Shown in pieces: positions 16,096 to 25,124 of a DNA stretch of 64,000 nucleotides; position 1 is the stretch's first letter, and each line of letters starts with the position of its first letter. Position numbers and translations under genes: made by a program. The DNA comes from a bacterium endosymbiont of Escarpia laminata. GTDB lineage: Bacteria; Pseudomonadota; Gammaproteobacteria; Chromatiales; Chromatiaceae. A model generated the notes under the pieces. That model was given only the letters and a program-made list of their open reading frames with translations, searched no databases and was not told where the DNA came from. The stretch covers positions 124,001 to 188,000 of the forward strand of contig QGON01000070.1 of assembly GCA_003660235.1 (NCBI GenBank). The letters are read 5' to 3'.

Positions 16096-17826
16096 TTACT
16101 TTTTCCGCCGCTTGGGGGGCAACAGATCGGTGATCGTCCCCGCGGCCATCTCGGCGGCAAAGCAGATGGTCTCGTTAAGGGTCGGGTGGGGATGGATGGT
16201 CAATCCGATATCCTCTGCATCTGCGCCCATCTCCAGCGCCAACACGGTCTCACCGATCAGTTCCCCGGCGTTGGGACCCGTGATACCGGCGCCAAGAATG
16301 CGTTTGGTCTTTGGATCGAAGAGCAACTTTGTCAGCCCGTCTTCCCGTCCGATGCCCAAGGCACGGCCGCTTGCGGCCCAGGGGAAAACCCCTTTTTCGT
16401 ACTCGATACCCTCAGCCTTGGCCGCTGTCTCGGTCAGTCCCATCCAGGCGACTTCCGGGTCAGTGTAGGCCACAGAGGGGATGGTCATGGGGTCGAAAGA
16501 GGCAGGCAGACCGGCGATCACCTCTGCAGCCACCTTCGCTTCATGGGTCGCCTTGTGTGCCAGCATCGGTTGACCAACCACATCACCGATGGCGTAGATA
16601 TTGGGGACGTTGGTGCGCATGTGCTCATCCACCGGAATGAATCCGTGCTCGTCCACCTTGATACCCGCTGCTTCGGCGTTGATCTGCTTGCCGTTCGGAC
16701 TGCGCCCAACAGCCACCAGCACCTTGTCGTAGACCTGCGGTTTGTCCGGCGCCTGCTTGCCTTCGAAGCTGACCTTTAACCCCTGTTTCTGCGCCTTGAT
16801 CTCGGTCACCCTGGTGCCGAGCATGATGCGGTTGTAGCGCTTCTTGATGCGTTTCTGCAGCGGGCGCACCAGGTCCTTGTCACAACCGGGGATCAGACTA
16901 TCCTGCAGTTCCACCACATCGATCTCGCTGCCAAGGGTACCGTAGACCGTCGCCATTTCCAGGCCGATGATCCCGCCCCCGAGCACCAGTAAACGTTTTG
17001 GCACGTCCGCCAGTTCCAGGGCTCCGGCGGAATCGATCAGGCGCGGATCGTCGTTGGGAAAACCGGGGATCTGCACCGCGCTGGAACCACAGGCGATGAT
17101 CGCATCGGTAAAGGCGATGGAGGTTACTCCCTCAGCAGTGTTCACGGAGATCCGGTTGGGTGATTCAAATCGTGCAATCCCCTGCACCAGCTCAACCTTG
17201 CGCTGCTTGGCAAGCTGCACCAACCCACTGGTGAGACGGGTTACCACCTTATCCTTGCCCGCCCGCAACTTGTCGATGTCCACCTTGGGTTTTCCGAAGC
17301 TGATCCCCATACTCTCCATCTCTGCCGCTTCATTGATGACATCCGCCGCATGCAGCAGCGCTTTCGAGGGGATACAGCCGACATTCAGGCAGACGCCACC
17401 CAGAGTAGCGTAACGTTCGATCATCACCACCCGTTTGCCCAGGTCGGCGGCACGAAAGGCGGCGGTATAACCACCGGGACCCGCACCCAGCACCACCACA
17501 TCGGTCTGGAGATCCGCCGTCCCTTTGACCGCGTCTGAGACGGGTGCGGCAGTCGACTCATGTTTCGTCTCTTCTGTTTCACCCACTGCCAGTTCGAGGG
17601 TCAGGATTGGCGCGCCTTGGGAGATCCTGTCCCCGGCCTTGACCCTGATCTCCTTCACCACACCGACATGGGGCGAGGGAATATCCATCGTTGCCTTGTC
17701 ACTCTCCAGGGTAATCAGAGAGTCTTCCGCTTCGACGCTGTCACCGGGCGATACCAGTACCTCGATGATATCGACCTGGTCAAAATCACCAATATCGGGC
17801 AGCGTGACCTCAACGATGTTACTCAT
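16096..17826 (-). CDS. lpdA: Dihydrolipoyl dehydrogenase with N-terminal lipoyl domain
   Basis: 576 residues from the ATG at 17826, which follows GAGGA; the longer reading from 17856 lacks such a site. An N-terminal lipoyl domain carries Lys44 in ESDKATMDIP. A flexible linker leads to the flavoprotein: FAD-binding GAGPGGYTAAF, the redox disulfide GGVCLNVGCIPSK, NAD-binding LGGGIIGLEMATVYG and the C-terminal interface HPHPTLNE with the catalytic His. It reoxidises dihydrolipoamide of the pyruvate dehydrogenase complex. E3 with its own lipoyl domain is known in several proteobacteria. It is the last gene of the aceE-aceF cluster, separated from it by repeats and a CMD-family gene. Confidence 0.95.
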   Translation of the reverse strand: MSNIVEVTLPDIGDFDQVDIIEVLVSPGDSVEAEDSLITLESDKATMDIPSPHVGVVKEIRVKAGDRISQGAPILTLELAVGETEETKHESTAAPVSDAVKGTADLQTDVVVLGAGPGGYTAAFRAADLGKRVVMIERYATLGGVCLNVGCIPSKALLHAADVINEAAEMESMGISFGKPKVDIDKLRAGKDKVVTRLTSGLVQLAKQRKVELVQGIARFESPNRISVNTAEGVTSIAFTDAIIACGSSAVQIPGFPNDDPRLIDSAGALELADVPKRLLVLGGGIIGLEMATVYGTLGSEIDVVELQDSLIPGCDKDLVRPLQKRIKKRYNRIMLGTRVTEIKAQKQGLKVSFEGKQAPDKPQVYDKVLVAVGRSPNGKQINAEAAGIKVDEHGFIPVDEHMRTNVPNIYAIGDVVGQPMLAHKATHEAKVAAEVIAGLPASFDPMTIPSVAYTDPEVAWMGLTETAAKAEGIEYEKGVFPWAASGRALGIGREDGLTKLLFDPKTKRILGAGITGPNAGELIGETVLALEMGADAEDIGLTIHPHPTLNETICFAAEMAAGTITDLLPPKRRKK

Positions 17827-17897
17827 GCTCAATCCTCGGAACAGGTTGAATGGCATCGCGGGACGATGCCGTGGTTATTACGACTAAAGGGTGCATA

Positions 17898-18001
17898 GGA
17901 TAGGCAACATACACAAACGAGGGTGTCGGCGGCAGGGAAGCCGCCGCCAAGCCTACAGGGATGTATATTCGGCGTCCCTCGTTTGGGGGTGTCGGCTATC
18001 C
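17898..18001. repeat. MITE-like palindromic element, about 104 bp
   Basis: Imperfect terminal inverted repeats of about 28 bp begin GGATAG and include AAACGAGGG. Between them is a GGCGGC/GCCGCC hairpin and a GCCTACAGGGATGTAT stretch. It has no coding capacity and lies between lpdA and the CMD-family gene. Confidence 0.55.
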
Positions 18002-18025
18002 AACGTTCTCCTTAGTTATAGATCT

Positions 18026-18112
18026 GCAGGCCTGTTCAAGCTTGCGGAACAGGCACCTACCATTTGCAGTACCGACATATTTGCCTGATCCGCTACGCTT
18101 GATCATGCCTGC
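18026..18112. repeat. REP/BIME-like repeat pair, copy B
   Basis: Hairpin CCTGTTC-AAGCTTGCG-GAACAGG (18031-18053) is followed by a second, inverted and degraded unit GCCTGATCCGC...GATCATGCCTGC (18083-18112). The pair has the same head-to-head layout as the copy near 54396. Confidence 0.6.
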
Positions 18113-18121
18113 ATACAGGTG

Positions 18122-18412
18122 TTACCCAATCGAATCGAGATCCACCTTAGACTTCTGCAACACTTCCTGAACCTGCAGCCGCTTCTGCCCGGCGGCAACG
18201 GCCATCACCTTTGCCAATACCTCGGACAATTCACCTTTGCTGAGCTGTGCGTCTTTTGCCTGTTGCAGATAGTAGTCCGTGCAGGGAGCGCAGTTCATCG
18301 CCATCGCTGCCGCCAACCCTACCAGCACCTCACTCTTCCGGTCGAGATACCGGTTATTGTGGGTTGACTCATAAAAGGCGTCGTAGAGCGCTTTTTGTTC
18401 AGCGTTCAACAT
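18122..18412 (-). CDS. Carboxymuconolactone decarboxylase/AhpD-like protein
   Basis: 96 residues from the ATG at 18412, which has AAAAGGAA upstream; a longer reading of this frame overlaps aceF and is rejected. The AhpD/CMD core is clear: SEVLVGLAAAMAMNCAPCTDYYLQQA, with the redox pair Cys-x-x-Cys. Related proteins reduce peroxiredoxins using lipoylated E2 subunits. Here the gene sits between aceF and lpdA, so a link to the lipoyl groups of the pyruvate dehydrogenase complex is plausible, but this is inferred from position and family only. Confidence 0.85.
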   Translation of the reverse strand: MLNAEQKALYDAFYESTHNNRYLDRKSEVLVGLAAAMAMNCAPCTDYYLQQAKDAQLSKGELSEVLAKVMAVAAGQKRLQVQEVLQKSKVDLDSIG

Positions 18413-18474
18413 ACCCGGTTCCTTTTGAAAAAGAGACTCCGCACATTGTACGTCATTCCTGGAGAATCGGATGA

Positions 18475-19806
18475 TCAGAGCAACAGTCGCCGGATCTCGG
18501 AGAGCAGGCCGCCTAACAGGCTGGTGAAACGCACGCCGTCGGCACCATCGACCACCCGGTGGTCGTAAGAGAGTGAGAGCGGCAGCATCAGGCGCGGCTG
18601 GAACGCATTGCCATCCCAGACCGGCTTCATGGCCGCGCGGGAGACACCCAGGATCGCCACTTCCGGCGCATTGACGATGGGTGTAAAAGCGGTGCCGCCG
18701 ATGCCGCCCAGACTGGAGATAGAGAAACACCCCCCCTGCATGTCGGCAGGCAGCAGCTTGCCGTCACGCGCCCGGCCACTCATCGCCATCAACTCTTTCG
18801 CCAGTTCAAAAACACCCTTTTTATCCACATCCCGGATCACCGGCACCACCAGGCCGTTGGGAGTGTCCACCGCCACTCCGATGTGGATATAGTTCCGATA
18901 GATCAGGCTTTCTCCATCCGCTGACAGCGCAGCATTCAGGGTCGGCATCTCTTTCAATGCTGCCGCCACCGCCTTCAGCAGGAACGGCATGAAGGTAAGC
19001 CGGATATCCTGTTTCAGGGCCACTTCCTTCTGCGCCTTGCGGAAGGTCTCCAGCTCGCTGATATCCGCCTCATCGAACTGAGTGACATGGGGCACCGTCA
19101 GCCAACAGCGGTGCAGATGAGCGCCGCTGAGTTTCTTGATGCGTGCCAAAGGCTGAGTGTCGATTTCGCCAAACCGGGCATAGTCCACCTCCGGTCCCGC
19201 AGGCATCTCAAACGGAGAACCTGTCACACGTGTCGGCTGGCCACCCTTGAGGGATTTTTTAACAAAGCCCTGCACATCATCCTTGGTCACCCGCCCTTTG
19301 GCAGCGCTACCCCGCACCAGTGACAGCTCCACACCCAGTTCACGAGCGAATCTGCGCACAGCCGGGCTGGCGTGTGCCTTGCGATCAGTATTGACGGCAG
19401 GACTGTTCGGCACCGGTGGCACACTCGCGGCTTTCTCGCCGGGAATACGCTCACCGGTGACATCACGTTGACTGGCCGGTGCGGGTGCCTGCACGGCTTC
19501 AATCTCTTCGGCTGCGGGTGCGGGTGATGAGACACGCTTATCGGATGCGGTCTCAGCAGCACCATCATCAAGCTCCAGAGTCACTATCTTTTGATCCTGG
19601 CCGATACGATCCCCGACCTTGATGAAGAGCGCCTGCACTACCCCGGCATGGGGTGAGGGGATCTCCATGGTGGCCTTGTCACTCTCCAGAGTGAGCAGCG
19701 AATCCTCAACAGACACCCGGTCCCCCACAGAGACCAGCAGCTCGATTACCTCGACTTCATCGAAATCGCCAATATCGGGCAACAATATTTCGGTCGTTTT
19801 ACCCAC
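18475..19806 (-). CDS. aceF: Dihydrolipoyllysine acetyltransferase, pyruvate dehydrogenase E2
   Basis: 443 residues. One N-terminal lipoyl domain (Lys44 in ESDKATMEIP), an Ala/Pro linker, the peripheral subunit-binding domain (SPAVRRFARELGVEL ... GRVTKDDVQGFV) and the acyltransferase core ending in the active-site DHRVVDGADG. E. coli AceF has three lipoyl domains; this one has one, which is common elsewhere. It transfers the acetyl group from E1 to CoA. It lies 68 bases downstream of aceE on the same strand. Confidence 0.96.
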   Translation of the reverse strand: MGKTTEILLPDIGDFDEVEVIELLVSVGDRVSVEDSLLTLESDKATMEIPSPHAGVVQALFIKVGDRIGQDQKIVTLELDDGAAETASDKRVSSPAPAAEEIEAVQAPAPASQRDVTGERIPGEKAASVPPVPNSPAVNTDRKAHASPAVRRFARELGVELSLVRGSAAKGRVTKDDVQGFVKKSLKGGQPTRVTGSPFEMPAGPEVDYARFGEIDTQPLARIKKLSGAHLHRCWLTVPHVTQFDEADISELETFRKAQKEVALKQDIRLTFMPFLLKAVAAALKEMPTLNAALSADGESLIYRNYIHIGVAVDTPNGLVVPVIRDVDKKGVFELAKELMAMSGRARDGKLLPADMQGGCFSISSLGGIGGTAFTPIVNAPEVAILGVSRAAMKPVWDGNAFQPRLMLPLSLSYDHRVVDGADGVRFTSLLGGLLSEIRRLLL

Positions 19807-19874
19807 GTTGTTTCCTCTGCCGCATAGCGGAAAATTCTCTTCAGGGATATCGACAGATATCCCGCGTCCGGTTT

Positions 19875-22529
19875 TTATACCGTCGTTGGATTCGGCTTTT
19901 CCGGATCGATCTTGTACTTTTTGATCGCCTTGCTGACACTGGAGAGATCGATCTCCCCGTCATCCGCAAGTGTCTTGAGTGCGGCAACGACGATGTAGTA
20001 GCGATTCACCTCGAAAAATTTCCGCAACTGGCTGCGCATATCACTGCGGCCGAAACCATCGGTACCCAACACGCTGTATCGTGTCTTTATAAAGGGCCTG
20101 ATCTGATCCGCATAGCTGCGCATATAGTCAGTGGCCGCCACCACAGGACCCTTGGTTTCCGCCAGCAGGCCCTCAACATAGCTGCTGCGAGGCGTTTCAT
20201 CCGGATGCAACATGTTCCAGCGTTCGACATCGAGACCGTCGCGACGCAGCTCATTGAAGCTGGTGACACTCCAGACATCTGCAGAGATGCTGAAGTCCTT
20301 TTCCAGCAGTTCGGCCGCAGCAAGCACTTCTCGCAGGATCGCACCACTGCCCAGCAGCTGGACCCGTTTTTTGCGCTTGCCGCCCTTCTGGAACAGGTAC
20401 ATCCCGTTCACGATACCGCTCTCTGCGCCCTCCGGCATGGCGGGTTGCAGATAGTTCTCGTTCATCACGGTGATGTAGTAAAAAACATTCTCCTGTTCCT
20501 GATACATCCGCCGCATGCCATCCTGCACGACCACCGCCATCTCAAAAGCAAACGCCGGATCATAGGCGACACAGTTGGGGATGGTGGCCGCCATCAGGTG
20601 GCTATGGCCGTCCTGATGCTGCAGCCCTTCGCCCGCCAGAGTAGTTCGCCCGGCGGTGCCACCGATGAGAAAACCCTTCGCCTGCATATCGCCGGCAGCC
20701 CAGGCCAGATCACCGATACGCTGAAAACCAAACATCGAGTAGTAGATGTAGAACGGGATCATGGTGATCCCGTGATTACTGTAAGCGGTGGCGGCTGCAA
20801 TCCAGGAGGACATGGCGCCCGCCTCGTTGATGCCTTCCTGCAGGATCTGTCCCTTCTTGTCCTCCCGATAATACATCACCTGATCCGCATCCACCGGTTC
20901 ATAGAGCTGCCCCACCGAGGAGTAGATGCCCAGCTGGCGGAACATGCCTTCCATACCGAAGGTGCGAGCCTCATCGGGCACTATCGGCACTATATTCTTG
21001 CCCAGTTTCTTGTCCCTGATCAGCATATTGAGCAGACGTACGAAGGCCATGGTGGTGGACTGTTCGCGGTCGCCACTGCCTTCCAGCAGTGCCTTGTAAG
21101 CGTCGAGTTCGGGCACCTTCACCTGGGCAACCTCAGTGCGTCTCTGAGGCAGATAGCCGCCCAGAGACTGACGACGCGCATGCATGTACTGCATCTCCGG
21201 ACCGTCGGCCGACGGCTTGTAGAACGGTGCCGCACCGATCTGGTCATCGGAGATCGGGATGTTAAAACGGTCACGAAATGCCTTCAGCGCCGCCTCGCCC
21301 ATCTTTTTCTGCGAGTGGGTGATGTTCTGCCCCTCACCGGCTACCCCCATACCGTAACCCTTTACTGTCTTGGCCAGGATTACCGTCGGTTGCCCCTTGT
21401 GAGCTGTCGCCTCCGCGTAGGCGGCATAGACCTTGTGAGGATCGTGACCACCACGGTTGAGGCGCCAGATCTCTTCGTCGGTCATATTGGCGACCATGTC
21501 CTGCAACTCCGGGTATTTTCCGAAGAAGTGCTCACGGGTATAGGCGCCACCTTTCGCCTTATAGGCTTGATAGTCACCATCCACGCACTCTTCCATGCGT
21601 TTCAGCAGGTGGCCACTCTTATCTTTGGCGATCAGGGGATCCCAGTAACCTCCCCACACCACCTTGATCACGTTCCAGCCGGCGCCGCGATAGACAGCTT
21701 CCAGCTCCTGGATGATCTTGCCGTTGCCCCGTACAGGCCCATCGAGTCGTTGCAGATTGCAGTTCACCACAAAGACCAGGTTATCGAGACGTTCGCGTCC
21801 GGCGAGAGAGATGGCGCCCAACGCCTCCGGTTCGTCCATCTCACCATCGCCGCAGAAGGCCCAGACCTTGCGGTTCTCGGTGTTGGATATACCCCGGTCG
21901 TGGAGATAACGCATGAAACGCGCCTGATAGATCGCCATCAGTGGGCCGAGTCCCATGGAGACGGTGGGGAACTGCCAGAAACCTGGCATCAGCCAGGGAT
22001 GGGGATAGGAAGAGAGGCCTTGGCCATCGACCTCCTGGCGGAAACTGTAGAGCTGATCCTCGCTGATGCGCCCTTCAAGATAGGCCCGCGCATAGATACC
22101 CGGAGCGGAGTGTCCCTGAAAAAAAATCAGGTCACCTTCACTATTCTTGTTCGATGCGCGGAAGAAGTGGTTGAAACCCACGTCAAACAGGGTGGCAGCG
22201 GAGGCAAAACTGGAGATATGTCCGCCCAACTCGGTGGAGATCCGATTCGCCTGCACCACCATCGCCATGGCATTCCAGCGAATGAATGAACGGATGCGGC
22301 GCTCCATGGCCCGATCACCGGGAAACCGTTGCTGTTGGCTGACCGGGATAGTATTCACATAGGCCGTATTGGCGCTGAATGGCAGATGCGCACCGGAACG
22401 GCGAGCCTTATCCACCAGCTTTTCTATCAAAAAGTGGGCCCGCTCAACCCCTTCATTTTCCAACACTGCTTCAAGGGCATCGAGCCACTCTTCAGTCTCC
22501 AGGGGGTCGATATCGGGTCTTGTCGCCAT
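19875..22529 (-). CDS. aceE: Pyruvate dehydrogenase E1 component, homodimeric type
   Basis: 884 residues from the ATG at 22529 (MATRPDIDPLETEEW), matching the usual AceE length; the longer frame start at 22586 adds a segment without similarity to the family. Hallmarks: HSAPGIYARAYLEGRI, the thiamine diphosphate motif GDGEMDEPEA...NCNLQRLDGPVRG, and the C-terminal SDMRSQLRKFFEV. It decarboxylates pyruvate and acetylates the lipoyl groups of AceF. It is the first gene of the operon; 22530-22821 should hold the promoter, but I did not find a convincing -35/-10 pair. Confidence 0.97.
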   Translation of the reverse strand: MATRPDIDPLETEEWLDALEAVLENEGVERAHFLIEKLVDKARRSGAHLPFSANTAYVNTIPVSQQQRFPGDRAMERRIRSFIRWNAMAMVVQANRISTELGGHISSFASAATLFDVGFNHFFRASNKNSEGDLIFFQGHSAPGIYARAYLEGRISEDQLYSFRQEVDGQGLSSYPHPWLMPGFWQFPTVSMGLGPLMAIYQARFMRYLHDRGISNTENRKVWAFCGDGEMDEPEALGAISLAGRERLDNLVFVVNCNLQRLDGPVRGNGKIIQELEAVYRGAGWNVIKVVWGGYWDPLIAKDKSGHLLKRMEECVDGDYQAYKAKGGAYTREHFFGKYPELQDMVANMTDEEIWRLNRGGHDPHKVYAAYAEATAHKGQPTVILAKTVKGYGMGVAGEGQNITHSQKKMGEAALKAFRDRFNIPISDDQIGAAPFYKPSADGPEMQYMHARRQSLGGYLPQRRTEVAQVKVPELDAYKALLEGSGDREQSTTMAFVRLLNMLIRDKKLGKNIVPIVPDEARTFGMEGMFRQLGIYSSVGQLYEPVDADQVMYYREDKKGQILQEGINEAGAMSSWIAAATAYSNHGITMIPFYIYYSMFGFQRIGDLAWAAGDMQAKGFLIGGTAGRTTLAGEGLQHQDGHSHLMAATIPNCVAYDPAFAFEMAVVVQDGMRRMYQEQENVFYYITVMNENYLQPAMPEGAESGIVNGMYLFQKGGKRKKRVQLLGSGAILREVLAAAELLEKDFSISADVWSVTSFNELRRDGLDVERWNMLHPDETPRSSYVEGLLAETKGPVVAATDYMRSYADQIRPFIKTRYSVLGTDGFGRSDMRSQLRKFFEVNRYYIVVAALKTLADDGEIDLSSVSKAIKKYKIDPEKPNPTTV

Positions 22530-22761
22530 CGAATTTCTCAATTTTTGTAGAGAGCAGGTACCGTGCCGACTATTTGCACACAGCAAACAGAAGCTTTTCC
22601 ACTCTATTATTGGACAAACAAATACTTAGAATTAATATCTTCAATATACAACAAGGCAAGGTTTTTTGCAGATTTAATAGCGGAATAATCCCCGGAAATT
22701 ATTATCGTTTTCAGGTGATTGGATGACAATCACCGCTTCATATCAGGCTTTACAAACACAT

Positions 22762-22800
22762 AAAAAAGGCGCGCCCGACAGAGTCGAACGCGCCTTTTTC
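22762..22800 (-). terminator. Intrinsic terminator after the sulfur-globule-like gene
   Basis: AAAAAGGCGCG and CGCGCCTTTTT arms enclose about 15 bases, with A- and T-runs on both sides. It lies 22 bases beyond the stop of the 22822 gene and could work in both directions. Confidence 0.85.
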
Positions 22801-22821
22801 AGAGACTAAACGCTGTAACGC

Positions 22822-23493
22822 TTAGATGTCCTTGCGAGTTGCGAAAGCAGGACGCTCGAAGGGTACACGTTCCATGGCAACCTTGCGGCGCTCTTCCATC
22901 TGCTGCTGCATCTCTGCACGACGGGCTTCCATCTCTTTGACCATCTCGTCGCGGCGGGCATTGGACTCTTCAACGCGCTTGGCAATGGACTCAGGCATGG
23001 CTGGCATTGAAGGCATGCGGTTCTGCATCCGCTCTTCCATCATCTTGCGATCAGCTTCCATCCTCTCCTGCATGGACTTCATACGTGCATCCATGGAAGC
23101 CATGGGATCGGCGTTGAACTGCTCAGCATACTGACGCTGTGCGGCAACTGCCTGTTCATAGGCCTTGCGCTGCTGTTCAGCAAATGCCTTCTGCTGTTCT
23201 GCAACGGCAGCCTGCTGCTCTGCGGTCGGGGCAGCAACTGCTGCAGGAGCTACGGGAACACCGTAGTAAGGCGCGTAACCGTAAGGACCATAACCATAGT
23301 GGTCGTAACCACGACCCCAACCACTACCATTGCCACGACCGCGAGCGCTCATATTGAAATTAAAATCGAAGTCACCGGCACCAAAACCGTCGCCGAAGAA
23401 ATCATCACCCCAGTTATTGCCCCACCAGGCACTGGCTGAAGCTGAAGTTGCAGCCAGAACGATGGCAGCAGCGATAATAGAAACCTTTTTCAT
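22822..23493 (-). CDS. Sulfur-globule-protein-like exported protein with coiled-coil tail
   Basis: 223 residues from the ATG at 23493. A signal peptide ([18 protein letters not shown]) is followed by a Trp/Gly/Phe/Asp-rich mature start, [18 protein letters not shown], and a Gly-Tyr-rich stretch ([12 protein letters not shown]), as in sulfur globule envelope proteins. From about residue 90 the protein turns into a long Gln/Glu/Met/Arg-rich segment (repeated AEQQ, then [19 protein letters not shown]), a likely coiled coil. Sulfur globule proteins coat periplasmic sulfur inclusions. The extra coiled coil is unusual and might tether or crosslink the envelope. It lies downstream of a smaller sulfur-globule gene, probably co-transcribed. 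Confidence 0.72.
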   Translation of the reverse strand: MKKVSIIAAAIVLAATSASASAWWGNNWGDDFFGDGFGAGDFDFNFNMSARGRGNGSGWGRGYDHYGYGPYGYAPYYGVPVAPAAVAAPTAEQQAAVAEQQKAFAEQQRKAYEQAVAAQRQYAEQFNADPMASMDARMKSMQERMEADRKMMEERMQNRMPSMPAMPESIAKRVEESNARRDEMVKEMEARRAEMQQQMEERRKVAMERVPFERPAFATRKDI

Positions 23494-23547
23494 GTCACAC
23501 ACCCGAAAATTTGTTATTGAAAGCTATGTTTGTTCATCTGTTTGTTC

Positions 23548-23565
23548 ATGCACGTCCTTGTGCAT
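23548..23565. other. Short hairpin between the two sulfur-globule genes
   Basis: ATGCAC and GTGCAT arms around six bases, without a T-run on the minus strand. It may slow decay of the upstream transcript or be chance. Confidence 0.3.
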
Positions 23566-23591
23566 TAAGTCCTATTTGCTGTCAGCTCGAA

Positions 23592-23903
23592 TTACTTGGC
23601 CGGAGCAGCCGGAGCAACTGGAGCGGCATAAGGATAACCGCCGTAGCCGTAAGGAGCACCGTAGCCGTAAGGAGCACCGTAGCCGTAGTTGTTGTTGTAA
23701 CGGTTATAACCACGGCCGTAACCGGAACCGCGAGCGCTGCCGCTCATGCCAAAACTGAAGTCACCGTCACCCCAGCCATCACCCATCCAGTCATTGCCCC
23801 AACCACGGTTACCATAACCAGGGCCACCACCCCACCATGCGGAAGCAGAAGCGGAAGCAGCGATCAGGGCAGCAGCGGCTGCAGCTTTAACGAAATTGTT
23901 CAT
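23592..23903 (-). CDS. Sulfur globule family protein
   Basis: 103 residues. Signal peptide [19 protein letters not shown], then a mature part starting [15 protein letters not shown] and dominated by Gly, Tyr, Trp and Asn, with near-perfect [16 protein letters not shown] repeats and an Ala-Pro tail. Composition, size and the WWGG mature N-terminus match the sulfur globule envelope proteins of purple and colourless sulfur bacteria, which form a protein shell on stored sulfur. The repeated Gly-Tyr codons make the DNA itself repetitive (23640-23700). It is probably the first gene of a two-gene unit. Confidence 0.82.
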   Translation of the reverse strand: MNNFVKAAAAAALIAASASASAWWGGGPGYGNRGWGNDWMGDGWGDGDFSFGMSGSARGSGYGRGYNRYNNNYGYGAPYGYGAPYGYGGYPYAAPVAPAAPAK

Positions 23904-24078
23904 TGTGCACTCTCCATAAGATAGAATATGTGATTATCAGCAAGTGGAAAGCAGATACTACGTAGCTTTCGAGAGACATAATATTAGTAATTTATAAATT
24001 AAGCAAATACAATTTAGATATTATTTTTTACGTTTTATAGCGTTCATCTATCATGAGTTTTTCGTATACGGTCACGCC

Positions 24079-25110
24079 ATGCAGATCACACTGACCCAAC
24101 CTGACGACTGGCACCTCCACCTGCGTGACGACGATGCGATGGCCTCAGTCGTCGCCCATAGCGCAGAGCGTTTTGGTCGGGCCATTGTCATGCCGAACCT
24201 TAAGCCGCCGGTTGCCGACACAGAGATGGCAAAGGCTTACCGGGAGAGGATTCTCCATGCACTGGAAACCAATTCGGACTTCCAGCCGCTCATGACACTC
24301 TACATGACGGATAATCTCTCCCCCGCGGAGATAGTGTGTGCCAAAGAGAGCGGCATCGTGCATGCAGTAAAACTCTACCCGGCCGGCGCCACCACCAACT
24401 CAGACTCTGGCGTCACCGATATCAGAAAGATGTACCCGGTACTGGAAGCAATGCAGAAGCATGGACTACCTTTGCTGGTGCATGCAGAGGTAACCGACAG
24501 CCATGTCGATATTTTCGATCGGGAGAAAACCTTCATCGACCGGCATCTGGAGTCGCTGGTCAAAGAATTTCCGGAACTTCGCTTGGTCTTTGAACATATC
24601 ACTACCAAAGAAGCGGCGGATTTCGTCTCTGCTGCAGCGGACAATGTGGCAGCCACCATTACCGCGCACCACCTGCTCTTCAATCGCAATGCCATGCTGG
24701 CGGGCGGCATTCGACCCCATTTCTACTGTCTGCCGATACTCAAGCGGGAATCCCATCAGACAGCTTTGATCAGTGCCGCAACCAGTGGCAATCCACGATT
24801 TTTTCTCGGCACCGACAGCGCTCCCCACTCACTTGGGGCCAAGGAGTGTGCTTGCGGCTGCGCGGGGTGTTACACCGCCCATGCCGCCATTGAGCTCTAT
24901 ACACAAGCCTTCGACCAGGCTGACGCCCTGGACAAACTGGAGGGATTCGCGAGCTTTTTCGGCCCGGACTTTTATGGACTGCCCAGGAACCGGAAACAGA
25001 TCACCCTGAAGAAGCGGCCCTGGGAGGTGCCAAAGCGCTACAATTTCGGTAACGAGACGCTGATCCCCATATGCGCCGGGGAGCAGATTGACTGGCAGAT
25101 AGTGAGATAG
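24079..25110 (+). CDS. pyrC: Dihydroorotase
   Basis: 343 residues, the usual length of the E. coli-type enzyme. Metal-binding and catalytic signatures are present: DWHLHLRDD (His-x-His), the Lys that becomes carboxylated in [35 protein letters not shown], and [14 protein letters not shown] near the C-terminus with the catalytic Asp. It closes carbamoyl aspartate to dihydroorotate in pyrimidine synthesis. It stands alone, divergent from the sulfur-globule unit and convergent with mlaA. Confidence 0.97.
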   Translation: MQITLTQPDDWHLHLRDDDAMASVVAHSAERFGRAIVMPNLKPPVADTEMAKAYRERILHALETNSDFQPLMTLYMTDNLSPAEIVCAKESGIVHAVKLYPAGATTNSDSGVTDIRKMYPVLEAMQKHGLPLLVHAEVTDSHVDIFDREKTFIDRHLESLVKEFPELRLVFEHITTKEAADFVSAAADNVAATITAHHLLFNRNAMLAGGIRPHFYCLPILKRESHQTALISAATSGNPRFFLGTDSAPHSLGAKECACGCAGCYTAHAAIELYTQAFDQADALDKLEGFASFFGPDFYGLPRNRKQITLKKRPWEVPKRYNFGNETLIPICAGEQIDWQIVR

Positions 25111-25124
25111 ATTGACAGGCAGCC

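Noticed and set aside
20205-22289. Plus-strand open frame of 694 codons
   Set aside because: It lies wholly antisense to aceE, whose protein is unmistakable. Its His/Leu/Arg-rich product has no family features; it is a codon-bias shadow.
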